DNA of 64,000 nucleotides from Peribacillus frigoritolerans (lineage in GTDB: Bacteria > Bacillota > Bacilli > Bacillales > DSM-1321), in the NCBI RefSeq assembly GCF_001636405.1, contig NZ_KV440950.1, forward strand, positions 4,196,778 through 4,260,777, in the 5' to 3' direction. The notes under the pieces are model-generated. The model saw only the letters and a list, made by a program, of their open reading frames with translations. It was not told where the DNA came from and searched no databases. Shown here in pieces: positions 18,279 through 26,466 of the stretch. Every line of letters starts with the position of its first letter. Positions within the stretch are counted from its first letter, which is position 1. Position numbers and translations under genes: made by a program.

Positions 18279-19097
18279 ATGAACGGAAATTCCTTTTTAC
18301 ATTCTTACCTGAATGTTTTTCTCCTTACTGCGCTTTGCCTGATCACGTTGTCTGGTTGCCAGGCGGCTTCAGATAACGTGATCAATCAATCCAAACAGGA
18401 AGATTCACTCTCCAACGAAGACACCCAATCCAGTGCGGACTCTTCAAATGAAGAAAAAGGCAAGACATTCACAGCCGAGATCATCAAAGTTATTGACGGA
18501 GATACAGTCAAAATCAAAATGACTAATGGAAATCAAGAAACGGTCAGGCTACTATTGATAGATACTCCAGAAACCGTGCACCCATCCAAGCCCGTTCAGC
18601 CTTTTGGACCTGAAGCAAGCAAGTTCGCCAAGGAACTCATGCCTTCTGGCTCTATAGTGGAAGTAGAAACCGGCATAGGTGAAAGAGATAAATACGGCCG
18701 GCTGCTGGCCTATTTTTATGTTGATGGTAAAATGGTGAATAAACTCCTGCTGGAAAAAGGACTGGCAAGGGTAGCCTATGTTTATGCACCGAACACGAAA
18801 TACCTTGATGAATTGGAAAATATTCAAAAACAAGCCCAACAAAACGAAATCGGTATTTGGTCAATCGAAAACTATGCAACTTCAAAAGGATTTGATGATT
18901 CGAAGTCAAAAGAAGCATCCGTGGAAAAGCCTATTGGGTCTTGCAATAACCCGCAAATTAAAGGGAATATAAATTCCAAAGGCAATAAAATTTATCACAT
19001 TCCTTCGGGCCAATATTACGAAATAACTAAACCAGAAGAAATGTTTTGTACTGAAAAAGACGCACAGGATGCTGGATTCAGAAAATCGCAAAGTTAA
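18279..19097 (+). CDS. Thermonuclease-family lipoprotein (SNase, YncB/YokF-like)
   Basis: The 272-residue protein starts at the ATG 7 bases after GGAGGG. A lipobox LSGC follows a hydrophobic leader, so it is probably attached to the outer face of the membrane, then a low-complexity Ser/Glu linker. The nuclease domain (about residues 65-205) keeps the staphylococcal nuclease catalytic residues: VIDGDTVKI with its Asp, RLLLIDTPE (Arg) and the later Glu/Arg in GERDKYGRLLAY. A C-terminal module of about 50 residues (GNINSKGNKIYHIPSGQYY) matches the small beta domain seen after SNase in bacilli. It likely degrades environmental DNA or RNA. Confidence 0.88.
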   Translation: MNGNSFLHSYLNVFLLTALCLITLSGCQAASDNVINQSKQEDSLSNEDTQSSADSSNEEKGKTFTAEIIKVIDGDTVKIKMTNGNQETVRLLLIDTPETVHPSKPVQPFGPEASKFAKELMPSGSIVEVETGIGERDKYGRLLAYFYVDGKMVNKLLLEKGLARVAYVYAPNTKYLDELENIQKQAQQNEIGIWSIENYATSKGFDDSKSKEASVEKPIGSCNNPQIKGNINSKGNKIYHIPSGQYYEITKPEEMFCTEKDAQDAGFRKSQS

Positions 19098-19140
19098 CAA
19101 ATACATTGGTTTTATTAAAAAAAGATCGAGTTGATTTCAA

Positions 19141-19310
19141 AAATCCGCTCCCTTTCCGCCGACTGTCTGCCAAGCCTCCTCGGCATAAGCGCCTGCGGGG
19201 TCTCGGCCAGCCAGTTATTTGGCTGGAGTGTAGCAAATTTCTCCATCCATTAATTAGTACAGGGAAAAAAGCATGAAGGATATACTAGTCTTATATAGGG
19301 TTCGGAATAA
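19141..19310 (+). repeat. Dispersed repeat, family 2, copy A
   Basis: It shares CGCTCCCTTTCCGCCGACTG, CTCGGC, GGAGTGT, CAAATTTCT, CATGAAGGAT and GGTTCGGA in the same order with the element at 23783-23951. Its centre also holds a GCGCCTGCGGGGTCTCGG segment resembling family 1, so the families may be related or this copy may be a hybrid. It directly precedes the family-1 tandem array. Confidence 0.75.
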
Positions 19311-19340
19311 GACGAGCCAGCTGTTTTTTCTTTAAAACAC

Positions 19341-19995
19341 AAAGTTGATTGGAACGGAAGGATGAGACTCCTGCGGGAAAAGCGCGTCTAAGGGAGACCC
19401 CGCAGGCACGCCGAGGAGGCTCCCAGAACGCCCGCGGAAAGCGAGTGCCTGAAGTGGAAATCTAAATTTTACACCGCCTCAAAAAAAACTGCGGACAAAA
19501 GGATTTCTATGTTTTAAAACAAAGTTGATTGGAACGGAAGGACGAGACTCCTGCGGGAAAAGCGCGTCTAAGGGAGACCCCGCAGGCGCGACGAGGAGGC
19601 TCCCTGACCGCCCGCGGAACGCGAGTGCCTGCCGTGGAAATCTAAATTTTACACCGCCTCAAAAAAACCGCGGGCAAAAGGATTTCTATGTTTTAAAACA
19701 AAGTTGATTGGAACGGAAGGACGAGACTCCTGCGGGAAAAGCGCGTCTAAGGGAGACCCCGCAGGCGCGACGAGGAGGCTCCCTGACCGCCCGCGGAAAG
19801 CGAGTGCCTGAAGTGGAAATCTAAATTTTACACCGCCTCAAAAAATCTGCGGTCAAAAGGATTTCTATGTTTTAAAACAAAGTTGATTGGAGCGGGTGTT
19901 CGAGACTCCTGCAGGAAAAGCGGTCTAAGGGGGACCCCCGCAGGCGTGCCGAGGAGGCTCACAGATGATGAAGTGGAAATCAAAGTTGAACTATA
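19341..19995 (+). repeat. Four tandem copies of family-1 repeat, about 180-bp unit
   Basis: Unit starts (AAAGTTGATTGG) lie at 19341, 19521, 19700 and 19879, spacing 180, 179 and 179. Each unit has a GC-rich core of about 120 bases (ACTCCTGCGGGAAAAGCG ... CCCGCAGGC ... GAGGAGGCTC ... CCCGCGGAA) and about 60 bases of spacer with CACCGCCTCA and GGATTTCTATG. Units 2 and 3 are almost identical, unit 1 differs at scattered positions and unit 4 is diverged and truncated. The spacer repeats along with the core, so the array grew by tandem duplication rather than by repeated insertion. Confidence 0.9.
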
Positions 19996-20283
19996 AAATA
20001 TATCCTTGTTTTAAATGAGGCCATTCCAAACTACCCTTGTCGACAAACGGAACATGATATCTCGGCACACCCAATCTTAGGATGTGTTTTTTCATTTCCC
20101 ACACACTCAATACCTCCTTAATTATCCTTTTCTTACCAAAAAGGTTCTCTTTAGCTCCTTTTAAACCCACTTGTTATTACCGCCATTTTTCGGTTATGCC
20201 ATTTGGCTTTATCCGATCGATTTATTTATGGTATAAGCACCCGGGAATACAGGAAAGTGCACTTTCTAAAGGTGACTTGCTTA

Positions 20284-20778
20284 ATGAAAGATTTCTCAGC
20301 GCTAACGGAAGAATTCACCCCGATGATCCATCATATTATCCGCTCACTTTCCATCTATAAAAATAAGGAAGAATATTTTCAAGTAGGCTTGATCGCTTTA
20401 TGGGAGTCATTAGGGAATTTCAATGAGGAATACGGACAATTCTCCAACTATGCCTATACGGTAATCAAAGGCAAAATTCTGAACGAATTAAAGCATCATC
20501 ATAAATATGAAATCCGTACCGAACCCTTTGATTCCTTCCTATTAGAGATGATTAAAGATCCTTTTTCAATGCATGAAGAGGCCTTTGCCATCGATAATAT
20601 ATTAACCTATACGGAAGGATTGACACTGAATCAGCAACGCTGGCTTTTACAGACATACCTTGAAAATAAAACCGTGACTGAAATAGCTGAGATATATCAA
20701 GTTACTGCTGCAGCCGTCAAATCATGGAGAAAGTCCGCCTTAAATAAATTAAGGAAACAATTGATTTTTCCATTATAA
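20284..20778 (+). CDS. Small sigma-70-family RNA polymerase sigma factor
   Basis: The 164-residue protein has a sigma region 2 (EEYFQVGLIALWESLGNF, then the YGQFSNYAYTVIKGKI segment) and a C-terminal region-4 helix-turn-helix (NKTVTEIAEIYQVTAAAVKSWRKSALNKL). Region 3 is missing, as in SigH/ComX-like or ECF-type sigma factors. I start it at the ATG eight bases after AAAGGTGA. No anti-sigma gene lies beside it. It sits between the repeat array and a strong terminator; its regulon is unknown. Confidence 0.82.
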   Translation: MKDFSALTEEFTPMIHHIIRSLSIYKNKEEYFQVGLIALWESLGNFNEEYGQFSNYAYTVIKGKILNELKHHHKYEIRTEPFDSFLLEMIKDPFSMHEEAFAIDNILTYTEGLTLNQQRWLLQTYLENKTVTEIAEIYQVTAAAVKSWRKSALNKLRKQLIFPL

Positions 20779-20780
20779 AT

Positions 20781-20816
20781 AATTTGGGGTGGCTCAATCA
20801 TGAGCCACCCCAAATT
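20781..20816. terminator. Bidirectional terminator after the sigma-factor gene
   Basis: A perfect 16-bp inverted repeat, AATTTGGGGTGGCTCA / TGAGCCACCCCAAATT, with an ATCA loop. Confidence 0.9.
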
Positions 20817-20825
20817 ATACATCCA

Positions 20826-21020
20826 TCAACTTCTCGCTTCTTCTAAATACGTATAAATTATCATTCCGTTATGTTGAGCATTCCCCCGAAAATGTTTAAA
20901 GTCATCCCTTTTAACAAGAACCTCACGAAAAGCTAAAAATTCTTCTTTTGTTATCCGGAACTCTTCCATTTCCCGATTTGCCAATTTATCGAGTACTTCT
21001 TTTGCTTCCTCTGAATTCAT
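20826..21020 (-). CDS. Small acidic helical protein, unknown
   Basis: A 64-residue, mainly helical protein (NSEEAKEVLDKLANREMEEF) with a good AAGGAGG before the ATG. No known family is recognised. The hairpin after the sigma-factor gene also serves as its terminator. Confidence 0.6.
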   Translation of the reverse strand: MNSEEAKEVLDKLANREMEEFRITKEEFLAFREVLVKRDDFKHFRGNAQHNGMIIYTYLEEARS

Positions 21021-21472
21021 ATATTATCCTCCTTAATTATCGAATGTTCCATCATTTTCAGACAGGAGAAATTCCGATTTCATTTTAACATAAACTTGCC
21101 ACTTAATATAAATCAGAATTTTTTGTTGCCCACTTACTACATTATTCTTTACGAATGCTTTAAAATAGTGCAAACTGTATATTAAAATATCATAATGTAA
21201 AATGATTGGCATTTTTTGTACATATAATTACATACTGGTACGCATAACTGCGTTTGCAAGATATACCAAATTATGCCACATCTTTACAACGCTCCATTAC
21301 AAGAATCGTACCTCCTTTTAAAAGTTTAGCTTACTGTACCGACATAAGAGATAACTAATTCTCTTACTAGCACTTCCCACGTCAAAATCTAAACGGCAAG
21401 ATGTTCGAATAATCCAATTACTCCATTGTTACTTTTTGATCATTGGAAACAAAATGGGAAAGGATGATTACC
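21021..21472. other. AT-rich gap before ykvS
   Basis: About 450 bases without a convincing gene. On the minus strand near 21320, an AAAAGGAGGT is followed 13 bases on by a frame of only eight codons (about 21259-21285). This is probably a relic. Confidence 0.45.
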
Positions 21473-21649
21473 ATGAAGAAAGCGGAAGTTGGAAATATCA
21501 TTGAATTTAGAGAAGGCTTAAAAGGAATCGTCGAGAAAGTGAACGAGAACTCAGTAATCGTGGACGTCACGTATATGGAAAATTATCGTGATTTGGAGCT
21601 TGAACAAAAAACAGTCGTAAACCATAAAAATTATAAAATCATAGGATAA
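21473..21649 (+). CDS. ykvS: YkvS, DUF2187 protein
   Basis: This 58-residue protein matches YkvS: KKAEVGNIIEFREGLKGIV then VNENSVIVDVTYM, a small beta-barrel of the DUF2187/KOW-like type. AAAGGA lies 8 bases before the Met chosen; upstream in-frame Mets have no binding site. Found near ykvI in B. subtilis, as here. Its function is not known. Confidence 0.85.
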   Translation: MKKAEVGNIIEFREGLKGIVEKVNENSVIVDVTYMENYRDLELEQKTVVNHKNYKIIG

Positions 21650-21660
21650 TCAATTTATCA

Positions 21661-21694
21661 AACGGGATGGTTTCTAGATGACCGTTCCGTTTTT
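21661..21694 (+). terminator. Terminator of ykvS
   Basis: An imperfect stem AACGGGATGGT / ACCGTTCCGTT with loop TTCTAGATG-type, followed by T5. Confidence 0.75.
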
Positions 21695-21841
21695 CACTTT
21701 TTAGCAATCGTCCCATTCAATTCCCCCGCTTTTTGTAACCATTTCCACTTCATGCCGTCTAATTCATTAAAGGGAAAAGCACCTGTATGTGATGCAGGAA
21801 TATCCAGTTTGAAATTTCTATCAGAAAGAGGAGGGAAACAC

Positions 21842-22453
21842 ATGACTTGTTGGACACGTTATATTGGCTGTGTCACATTCGCCGCTTTTCTGCTGACTGG
21901 CTGCGGTACGGCCACAGACGAAAATGCAGATGAGCCACAGGAAGATTCAATAAAAGAGGAGAACGAAGGCAACACTTCTCAAAGAGGCAATCGTAATAAA
22001 ATAAGACTGATGGAGCAAAACCTGCAGTATACAATGAACGGGGAAGCAAAAGAAAAAACAGCATTCCTAAAAAAAAGCGATAATCAACCGTTCAGCCTCT
22101 ATGTTATGCAACAATTCAGGTTAAGTGCCGAAGAACCAGGAAAAGATATTGTGTTCCTGATTGAAGATGACTCCATTTATATGAGAATCGAATTGTTGAA
22201 GGCCGATGTCAGTTGGGATGAGGTGGAAGAAAATGTTCAAGACCAGCTGAAAAGCATATCAGAAACGATTAGGGATCCTTCACTCGATATCGAGAGCGGC
22301 ACAGGATTTGAAGTGGAAAGTGGGGATGATGTCACCACTTCCATTTTGCTCAAGGATGAAAAAGCCCCCTTCCGCTTAACTATGTTCACGAAAAAAGATA
22401 AAGATTACCGGGATGCTTTTCTAGAGATGGCTAAGACGCTGATGAAAGGGTGA
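21842..22453 (+). CDS. Lipoprotein of unknown function
   Basis: The 203-residue protein has a short signal peptide ending in a lipobox (LLTGC at about residue 20), a very acidic linker (TDENADEPQED) and a soluble domain. The start is the ATG six bases after GAGGAGGG, not the earlier frame Met at 21752. No known domain is recognised. It lies between ykvS and ykvI and is transcribed toward ykvI, with a shared GC-rich hairpin between their ends. Confidence 0.72.
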   Translation: MTCWTRYIGCVTFAAFLLTGCGTATDENADEPQEDSIKEENEGNTSQRGNRNKIRLMEQNLQYTMNGEAKEKTAFLKKSDNQPFSLYVMQQFRLSAEEPGKDIVFLIEDDSIYMRIELLKADVSWDEVEENVQDQLKSISETIRDPSLDIESGTGFEVESGDDVTTSILLKDEKAPFRLTMFTKKDKDYRDAFLEMAKTLMKG

Positions 22454-22473
22454 CCATTGATTTCCCCATGGTC

Positions 22474-22500
22474 CGGAGGGCTAGGGGCAGGCCCTCCGTT
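22474..22500. terminator. GC-rich hairpin between lipoprotein and ykvI genes
   Basis: CGGAGGGC / GCCCTCCG with a 9-base loop lies between the converging ends. The T-run is short. Confidence 0.65.
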
Positions 22501-22505
22501 CTCCA

Positions 22506-23546
22506 TTACTCCTTGCCTGCCTTGCTCTTCCAGACCAGCACTAAAAAAAGGAGGCTTATGTATCCAAAAACCGGATAAATATATCCTAGTAACCTTCCAT
22601 ATCCGAATTCACTAATGATTAAAGCTATTAAAAAGATCACCGCTATGATCAGCATGCTTGGCAATTTAATATAACTGCTGATTTGCCTCTGTAAGCCATA
22701 TATGTTTCCGATGACCGAAGTGAATATCTCGCCGTATATCACCAAAATGAACATCCAATACAACTGACTGGCCGCAGTTCTCATAATAACTGCTGAAGGA
22801 ATTTCATAACGATTCACGTCAGGAAGTGTCATAAGTGAAAAATGCCCCGTCAATAAAATGATGGTCAGGAATATCCCTCCTAGAATTGCTCCATGCTTAA
22901 TGACCTTCTCATCTCGAACTTCATACGCAACCGGAACCAGCACAGCCTGTGCCAAAGCAAGGTTAAAGGCTGTGTAGGCAAAGGGGGACAAAATCATTTT
23001 CACGGTGATCACTTCATCCGGAACTTTTGTAAAGGTCTTAAAGAAATCCCCATTACCTAAAGTCGAGAAAAAAAGAATCACGCTAAAGCAGATCATGATT
23101 GGTACAACAAACGAGTTCACAGTGAAAACACCGCGCATGCCCATCATCAGGACCAAGGATGCCAGTATGATCGTAGACCAACTTCCAATACTTTTAGGCA
23201 CGCCAAGTTGTTCTTCAAAAACGGCTCCTGAACCCGAAATCATGACAGCCGTCACCCCTAACAGCATGATAAGGAAAAAGAAGTTGATGATTCCTGCTAT
23301 TTTCTTGCCAAAAAGAAATTGATTGAACTCCTCATAAGAAGATGCTCTGATCCTTGCAGAAATGAGCATGATTTTCGTCCCGGTGAAAATGAAAATATAA
23401 CCTGCTATTAAAATCCCGATAAAGCCATAAAAACCATAACGGGTAAAAAACTCGACAATCTCTTTTCCAGTTGCAAATCCTGCACCGACGACTGTGCCTA
23501 CATAAACCGCTGCAATCTGAAAACTCCCTGACCACCTTGACAGCAT
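22506..23546 (-). CDS. ykvI: YkvI-type membrane transporter
   Basis: A 346-residue integral membrane protein with about ten helices. The N-terminal segment QIAAVYVGTVVGAGFATGKE carries the GxGFATGKE pattern found in YkvI, which belongs to the APC-like superfamily of amino-acid/cation transporters. The next gene on the same strand is a long way off, so it is probably monocistronic. The substrate is unknown in the family. Confidence 0.85.
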   Translation of the reverse strand: MLSRWSGSFQIAAVYVGTVVGAGFATGKEIVEFFTRYGFYGFIGILIAGYIFIFTGTKIMLISARIRASSYEEFNQFLFGKKIAGIINFFFLIMLLGVTAVMISGSGAVFEEQLGVPKSIGSWSTIILASLVLMMGMRGVFTVNSFVVPIMICFSVILFFSTLGNGDFFKTFTKVPDEVITVKMILSPFAYTAFNLALAQAVLVPVAYEVRDEKVIKHGAILGGIFLTIILLTGHFSLMTLPDVNRYEIPSAVIMRTAASQLYWMFILVIYGEIFTSVIGNIYGLQRQISSYIKLPSMLIIAVIFLIALIISEFGYGRLLGYIYPVFGYISLLFLVLVWKSKAGKE

Positions 23547-23954
23547 ACTCTCCCCTCCTCCCTACATTTATATGTAAGGAAGGGACATTTAAGACAAGCC
23601 GGGCAATATTCCTTTCGCCAGCTGTTTTTTTCCTCGGTTTCATTCTTTCTTAGTGCAGTCTGAAACCCCCTATGCATTTCACTTTGAAGCACCATTCCGA
23701 ATGCATGAAGATTTAAAAAAACGCTTGGAATAATCTCCAAGCGTTCAGACTGTATACTAATTAATATACGTACCAGTTGCTTCCAGAAATTCGCTCCCTT
23801 TCCGCCGACTGTCTTTCATGCCGCATCATTGCAAGCACCTCGGCAGGAGTGTTACAAATTTCTTCAATCCAATAAGGTTTCTTTCTATATAAAAAAGGGT
23901 TCATGAAGGATAACCAAGTCTTCTTTTATAATCATGGTTCGGAGTTAGACCATT
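23547..23954. other. Gene-poor gap holding a family-2 repeat
   Basis: About 400 bases between ykvI and pepF. It contains the family-2 repeat (23783-23951) and a GCTTGGA-type hairpin near 23720-23745. Frames here on both strands lack ribosome binding sites. Confidence 0.55.
23783..23951 (+). repeat. Dispersed repeat, family 2, copy B
   Basis: Homologous to 19141-19310 over its whole length, with deletions in the centre. It ends just before the stop codon of pepF, so the 3' end of that transcript must run into it. Confidence 0.75.
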
Positions 23955-25649
23955 TCATAATGCCTTATCATCAACAGTGGAGAGCCATTCGTCTATCACC
24001 TTCACAACGGACTGTACAGTACCGTCAACAAACGGGGATTTCAGATTCGCAGATTCAACGAGATCAAGGAAGGACTTGCTGCCTCCAAGTTGGCACAGAT
24101 TCAGATAATCCTCCCAAGCCGTTTCATCTTTTTCAGTCGACCTTTTCCAGAATTGGAAAGCACAAATCTGGGCCAATGTATAGTCGATATAATAAAAGGG
24201 TGATTGATAAATGTGGCTTTGCCGCTGCCAATACCCGCCATGCTCCAAGAATTCATTTCCTTCATAATCGCGATGCGGCAAATATTCCATCTCGATCTTA
24301 CGCCAAGCCTGCTTTCTTTCAACGGGGGATGCATTAGGATTTTCATAGACAAAATGCTGAAATTCATCAACAGCTACCCCATACGGGAGGAATATGAGGG
24401 CACCGCTTAAATGGGAAAACTTATATTTTTCCGTATCTTCCTTGAAAAATAGCTCCATCCATGGCCAAGTTAAAAATTCCATACTCATCGAATGGATTTC
24501 ACATGCTTCATATGTAGGCCAATAATACTCAGGAATATCTAGATCACGGCTGCGATAAACTTGGAATGCATGACCTGCCTCATGTGTCAAAACATCAATA
24601 TCCCCTGAAGTACCATTGAAATTGGAAAAGATGAATGGAGCTTTATAGTCTTCTATAAAAGTACAGTAGCCACCGCTTTCTTTTCCTTTTTTCGCCACAA
24701 GGTCCATCAGGTCATTATCAATCATATAGTTGAAAAACTGATTCGTTTCAGGGGATAGTTCCTGGTACATCCTTTTCCCATTTTCGATGATCCACTCAGC
24801 ATCGCCTTTTGGAATGGCATTACCGGTTCTGAAATGAAAATTCTCATCATAATAGTTCAGCTTCTCCAATCCAAGACGTTCCCGCTGCCGTTCCTTCAGC
24901 CGGGTGACAAGCGGTACCACTTCCTCTTTCACCTGCTTGCGGAATGCAGCAACCATATCAGCATCATAATCAGTCCTTGTCATCCGATAATACCCAAGTT
25001 CCACGAAATTCCCATAACCCAGCGCTGTCGAAATCCCATTCCTTACCTTGACAAGTTCATCGAATATACGATCCAATTCCTCCTGCTTTTCTTCAAAGAA
25101 ACCGTAATATGCCTCACTTGCATTCTTCCTTAACTTACGGTCCGAGGATTCCATAAAAGGCTGAAGCTGCGCAAGCGTTAATTCTTTCCCATCAAAGCGA
25201 ATTTTTGCAGAGGCGATTAATTGTGAATACTCACTTGATAATTTATTTTCTTTTTGCAGCTGTGGTATGATTTTGGGCGAAAAGGTTTTGAGTTGGGCCT
25301 CTGCCAGGTCAAATAGTTGAGTTCCCCATTTCTCCTCAAGTTCCTTACGGAATTTCGAGCGAACGAGTTCATTGTAAAATTTCGAGGTCAATTCTTCCAT
25401 TTCAGGGGAGAAGTCATCTAAGTAATCATTCTCCGCTTTATAAAAAACATCATTGGTATCTATGGAATGCCGGATATAGACCAAATTAAACATCGTACCT
25501 ACATAATTTCGAATTCCGTTTATTTCTTCCATGGCTTTTATTTGTGCATCGGCATTTGCAGCGTCCGTAAACTTTTCCAAAGCTTTCATGAACCGGGTTT
25601 TAATTTCATCCATTTCAGGACGTTTATATTGATACTCATTAAATTTCAT
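23955..25649 (-). CDS. M3-family oligoendopeptidase (PepF type)
   Basis: The 564-residue protein carries the gluzincin motif DVLTHEAGHAFQVYRS (HExxH) with a Glu ligand about 28 residues on (YEACEIHSMS). It is cytosolic and cuts short peptides, a housekeeping role in peptide nutrition. AAAAGGAG lies 7 bases before the chosen Met; the 32 codons ahead of it in frame have no binding site. No close partner gene. Its 3' end abuts repeat copy B, and no separate hairpin terminator is seen. Confidence 0.93.
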   Translation of the reverse strand: MKFNEYQYKRPEMDEIKTRFMKALEKFTDAANADAQIKAMEEINGIRNYVGTMFNLVYIRHSIDTNDVFYKAENDYLDDFSPEMEELTSKFYNELVRSKFRKELEEKWGTQLFDLAEAQLKTFSPKIIPQLQKENKLSSEYSQLIASAKIRFDGKELTLAQLQPFMESSDRKLRKNASEAYYGFFEEKQEELDRIFDELVKVRNGISTALGYGNFVELGYYRMTRTDYDADMVAAFRKQVKEEVVPLVTRLKERQRERLGLEKLNYYDENFHFRTGNAIPKGDAEWIIENGKRMYQELSPETNQFFNYMIDNDLMDLVAKKGKESGGYCTFIEDYKAPFIFSNFNGTSGDIDVLTHEAGHAFQVYRSRDLDIPEYYWPTYEACEIHSMSMEFLTWPWMELFFKEDTEKYKFSHLSGALIFLPYGVAVDEFQHFVYENPNASPVERKQAWRKIEMEYLPHRDYEGNEFLEHGGYWQRQSHIYQSPFYYIDYTLAQICAFQFWKRSTEKDETAWEDYLNLCQLGGSKSFLDLVESANLKSPFVDGTVQSVVKVIDEWLSTVDDKAL

Positions 25650-25833
25650 ATGTAGGCTCCTTTTCGAATATAAAACATTTTTTCTGTATAACAGAGTGAC
25701 TTTATCCAATCGAATTCGTTTCCAAGAAAAATTCACCATTATCACGGTTATCGTAATGTAATTTAATTCGCCACAGCGTTATTAAAAACCTTTTTATGTC
25801 GCTAAAACAAATTCATGTTTTATCAGACACAAA

Positions 25834-25866
25834 AACCAGCACCTGAAGTTAAATCCGGTGCTGGTT
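25834..25866 (-). terminator. Terminator of the mhqR-like gene
   Basis: ACCAGCACC / GGTGCTGGT stem with a T-run on the minus strand, past the stop at 25873. Confidence 0.8.
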
Positions 25867-25872
25867 CTTTAG

Positions 25873-26310
25873 CTAATTTTGAGCGGAATACCCAATCTTT
25901 TTAAGCAATTCGATCACGGTCGCCTTTTCATCTTGCGTAAGTACACTCATGATATCATCGATTCTTTTTTCATGCTCAGGAAATACTCCTTCAATAAAGG
26001 CCTTTCCTTTATCGGTTATCTTTGCAAAGGTTACACGGCGATCCTCTTTACATGCTATGCGCTGCAGATATTCCTTCTGTTCAAGTTTATCCACGACATA
26101 GGTAATGCTGCCGCTGGCTAGCAGGATCTTTCCGCCTATTTGCTGAAGAGGCTGATCCCCTTTATGATAAAGCAATTCCAATACTGCAAACTCAGTTGGA
26201 TTCAATCCCTCTTCAGCTATATGTTTATTAACCACATCATTAATGGATCGATGAGCTCTAGACATCACAATGAACAGTTTCAAAGACTGTTGGATGTTAT
26301 TATTCTCCAT
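25873..26310 (-). CDS. mhqR: MarR-family regulator, MhqR (YkvE)-like
   Basis: A 145-residue MarR-family winged helix protein: dimer helices at both ends, recognition segment LLASGSITYVVDKLEQKEYL and wing KEDRRVTFAKIT. Size and location beside a KinD-type kinase match YkvE/MhqR of B. subtilis, which represses genes for quinone and catechol detoxification. There is no Cys in the region used by redox-sensing OhrR-type members, other than one near the wing (IACKED), so sensing may be indirect. Its own promoter region holds a possible operator. Confidence 0.8.
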   Translation of the reverse strand: MENNNIQQSLKLFIVMSRAHRSINDVVNKHIAEEGLNPTEFAVLELLYHKGDQPLQQIGGKILLASGSITYVVDKLEQKEYLQRIACKEDRRVTFAKITDKGKAFIEGVFPEHEKRIDDIMSVLTQDEKATVIELLKKIGYSAQN

Positions 26311-26341
26311 AACTTCACAACCTTAAAAATTTTTAATTAAA

Positions 26342-26360
26342 ATATCTTGAATTAAAAGTT
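26342..26360. promoter_or_regulatory. Possible MhqR-type operator
   Basis: ATATCTTGAATTAAAAGTT sits in the 156-base gap between mhqR and kinD. Its left half agrees with the MhqR box TATCTCGAATTCGAGATA that I recall; the right half is poor. It may be only an AT-rich chance match. Confidence 0.3.
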
Positions 26361-26466
26361 ATTATATGACATAAAGGCTTTTTTGTCAATCTGCCCTGTT
26401 AGTATGCACTATTGTTTAATCAATCATTTTGATATACTTGAAAAAAAAGCTAAAGTAGTGACAAAC

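Larger units (their letters stand above)
19098..20283. other. Gene-free repeat region between nuclease and sigma-factor genes
   Basis: This gap of about 1.2 kb is filled by one family-2 element (19141-19310) and four tandem family-1 units (19341-19995). The last 290 bases are AT-rich and probably hold the sigma-factor promoter. Apparent short open frames run through repeats and are not genes. Confidence 0.75.

Noticed and set aside
19525..19707. Frame in the tandem array
   Set aside because: It follows the repeat sequence; the reading is not conserved in frame between units.
19337..19995. Tandem array as a CRISPR
   Set aside because: Unit length is about 180 bases and spacers are copies rather than unique; no cas genes are near.
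21255..21330. Eight-codon leader after a strong binding site
   Set aside because: The frame is too short and the site is 13 bases away; nothing downstream on that strand would be controlled except far genes.
23903..24337. Plus-strand frame of 144 codons opposite pepF
   Set aside because: It is antisense to the well-supported pepF end and repeat copy B, with no coding signs of its own.
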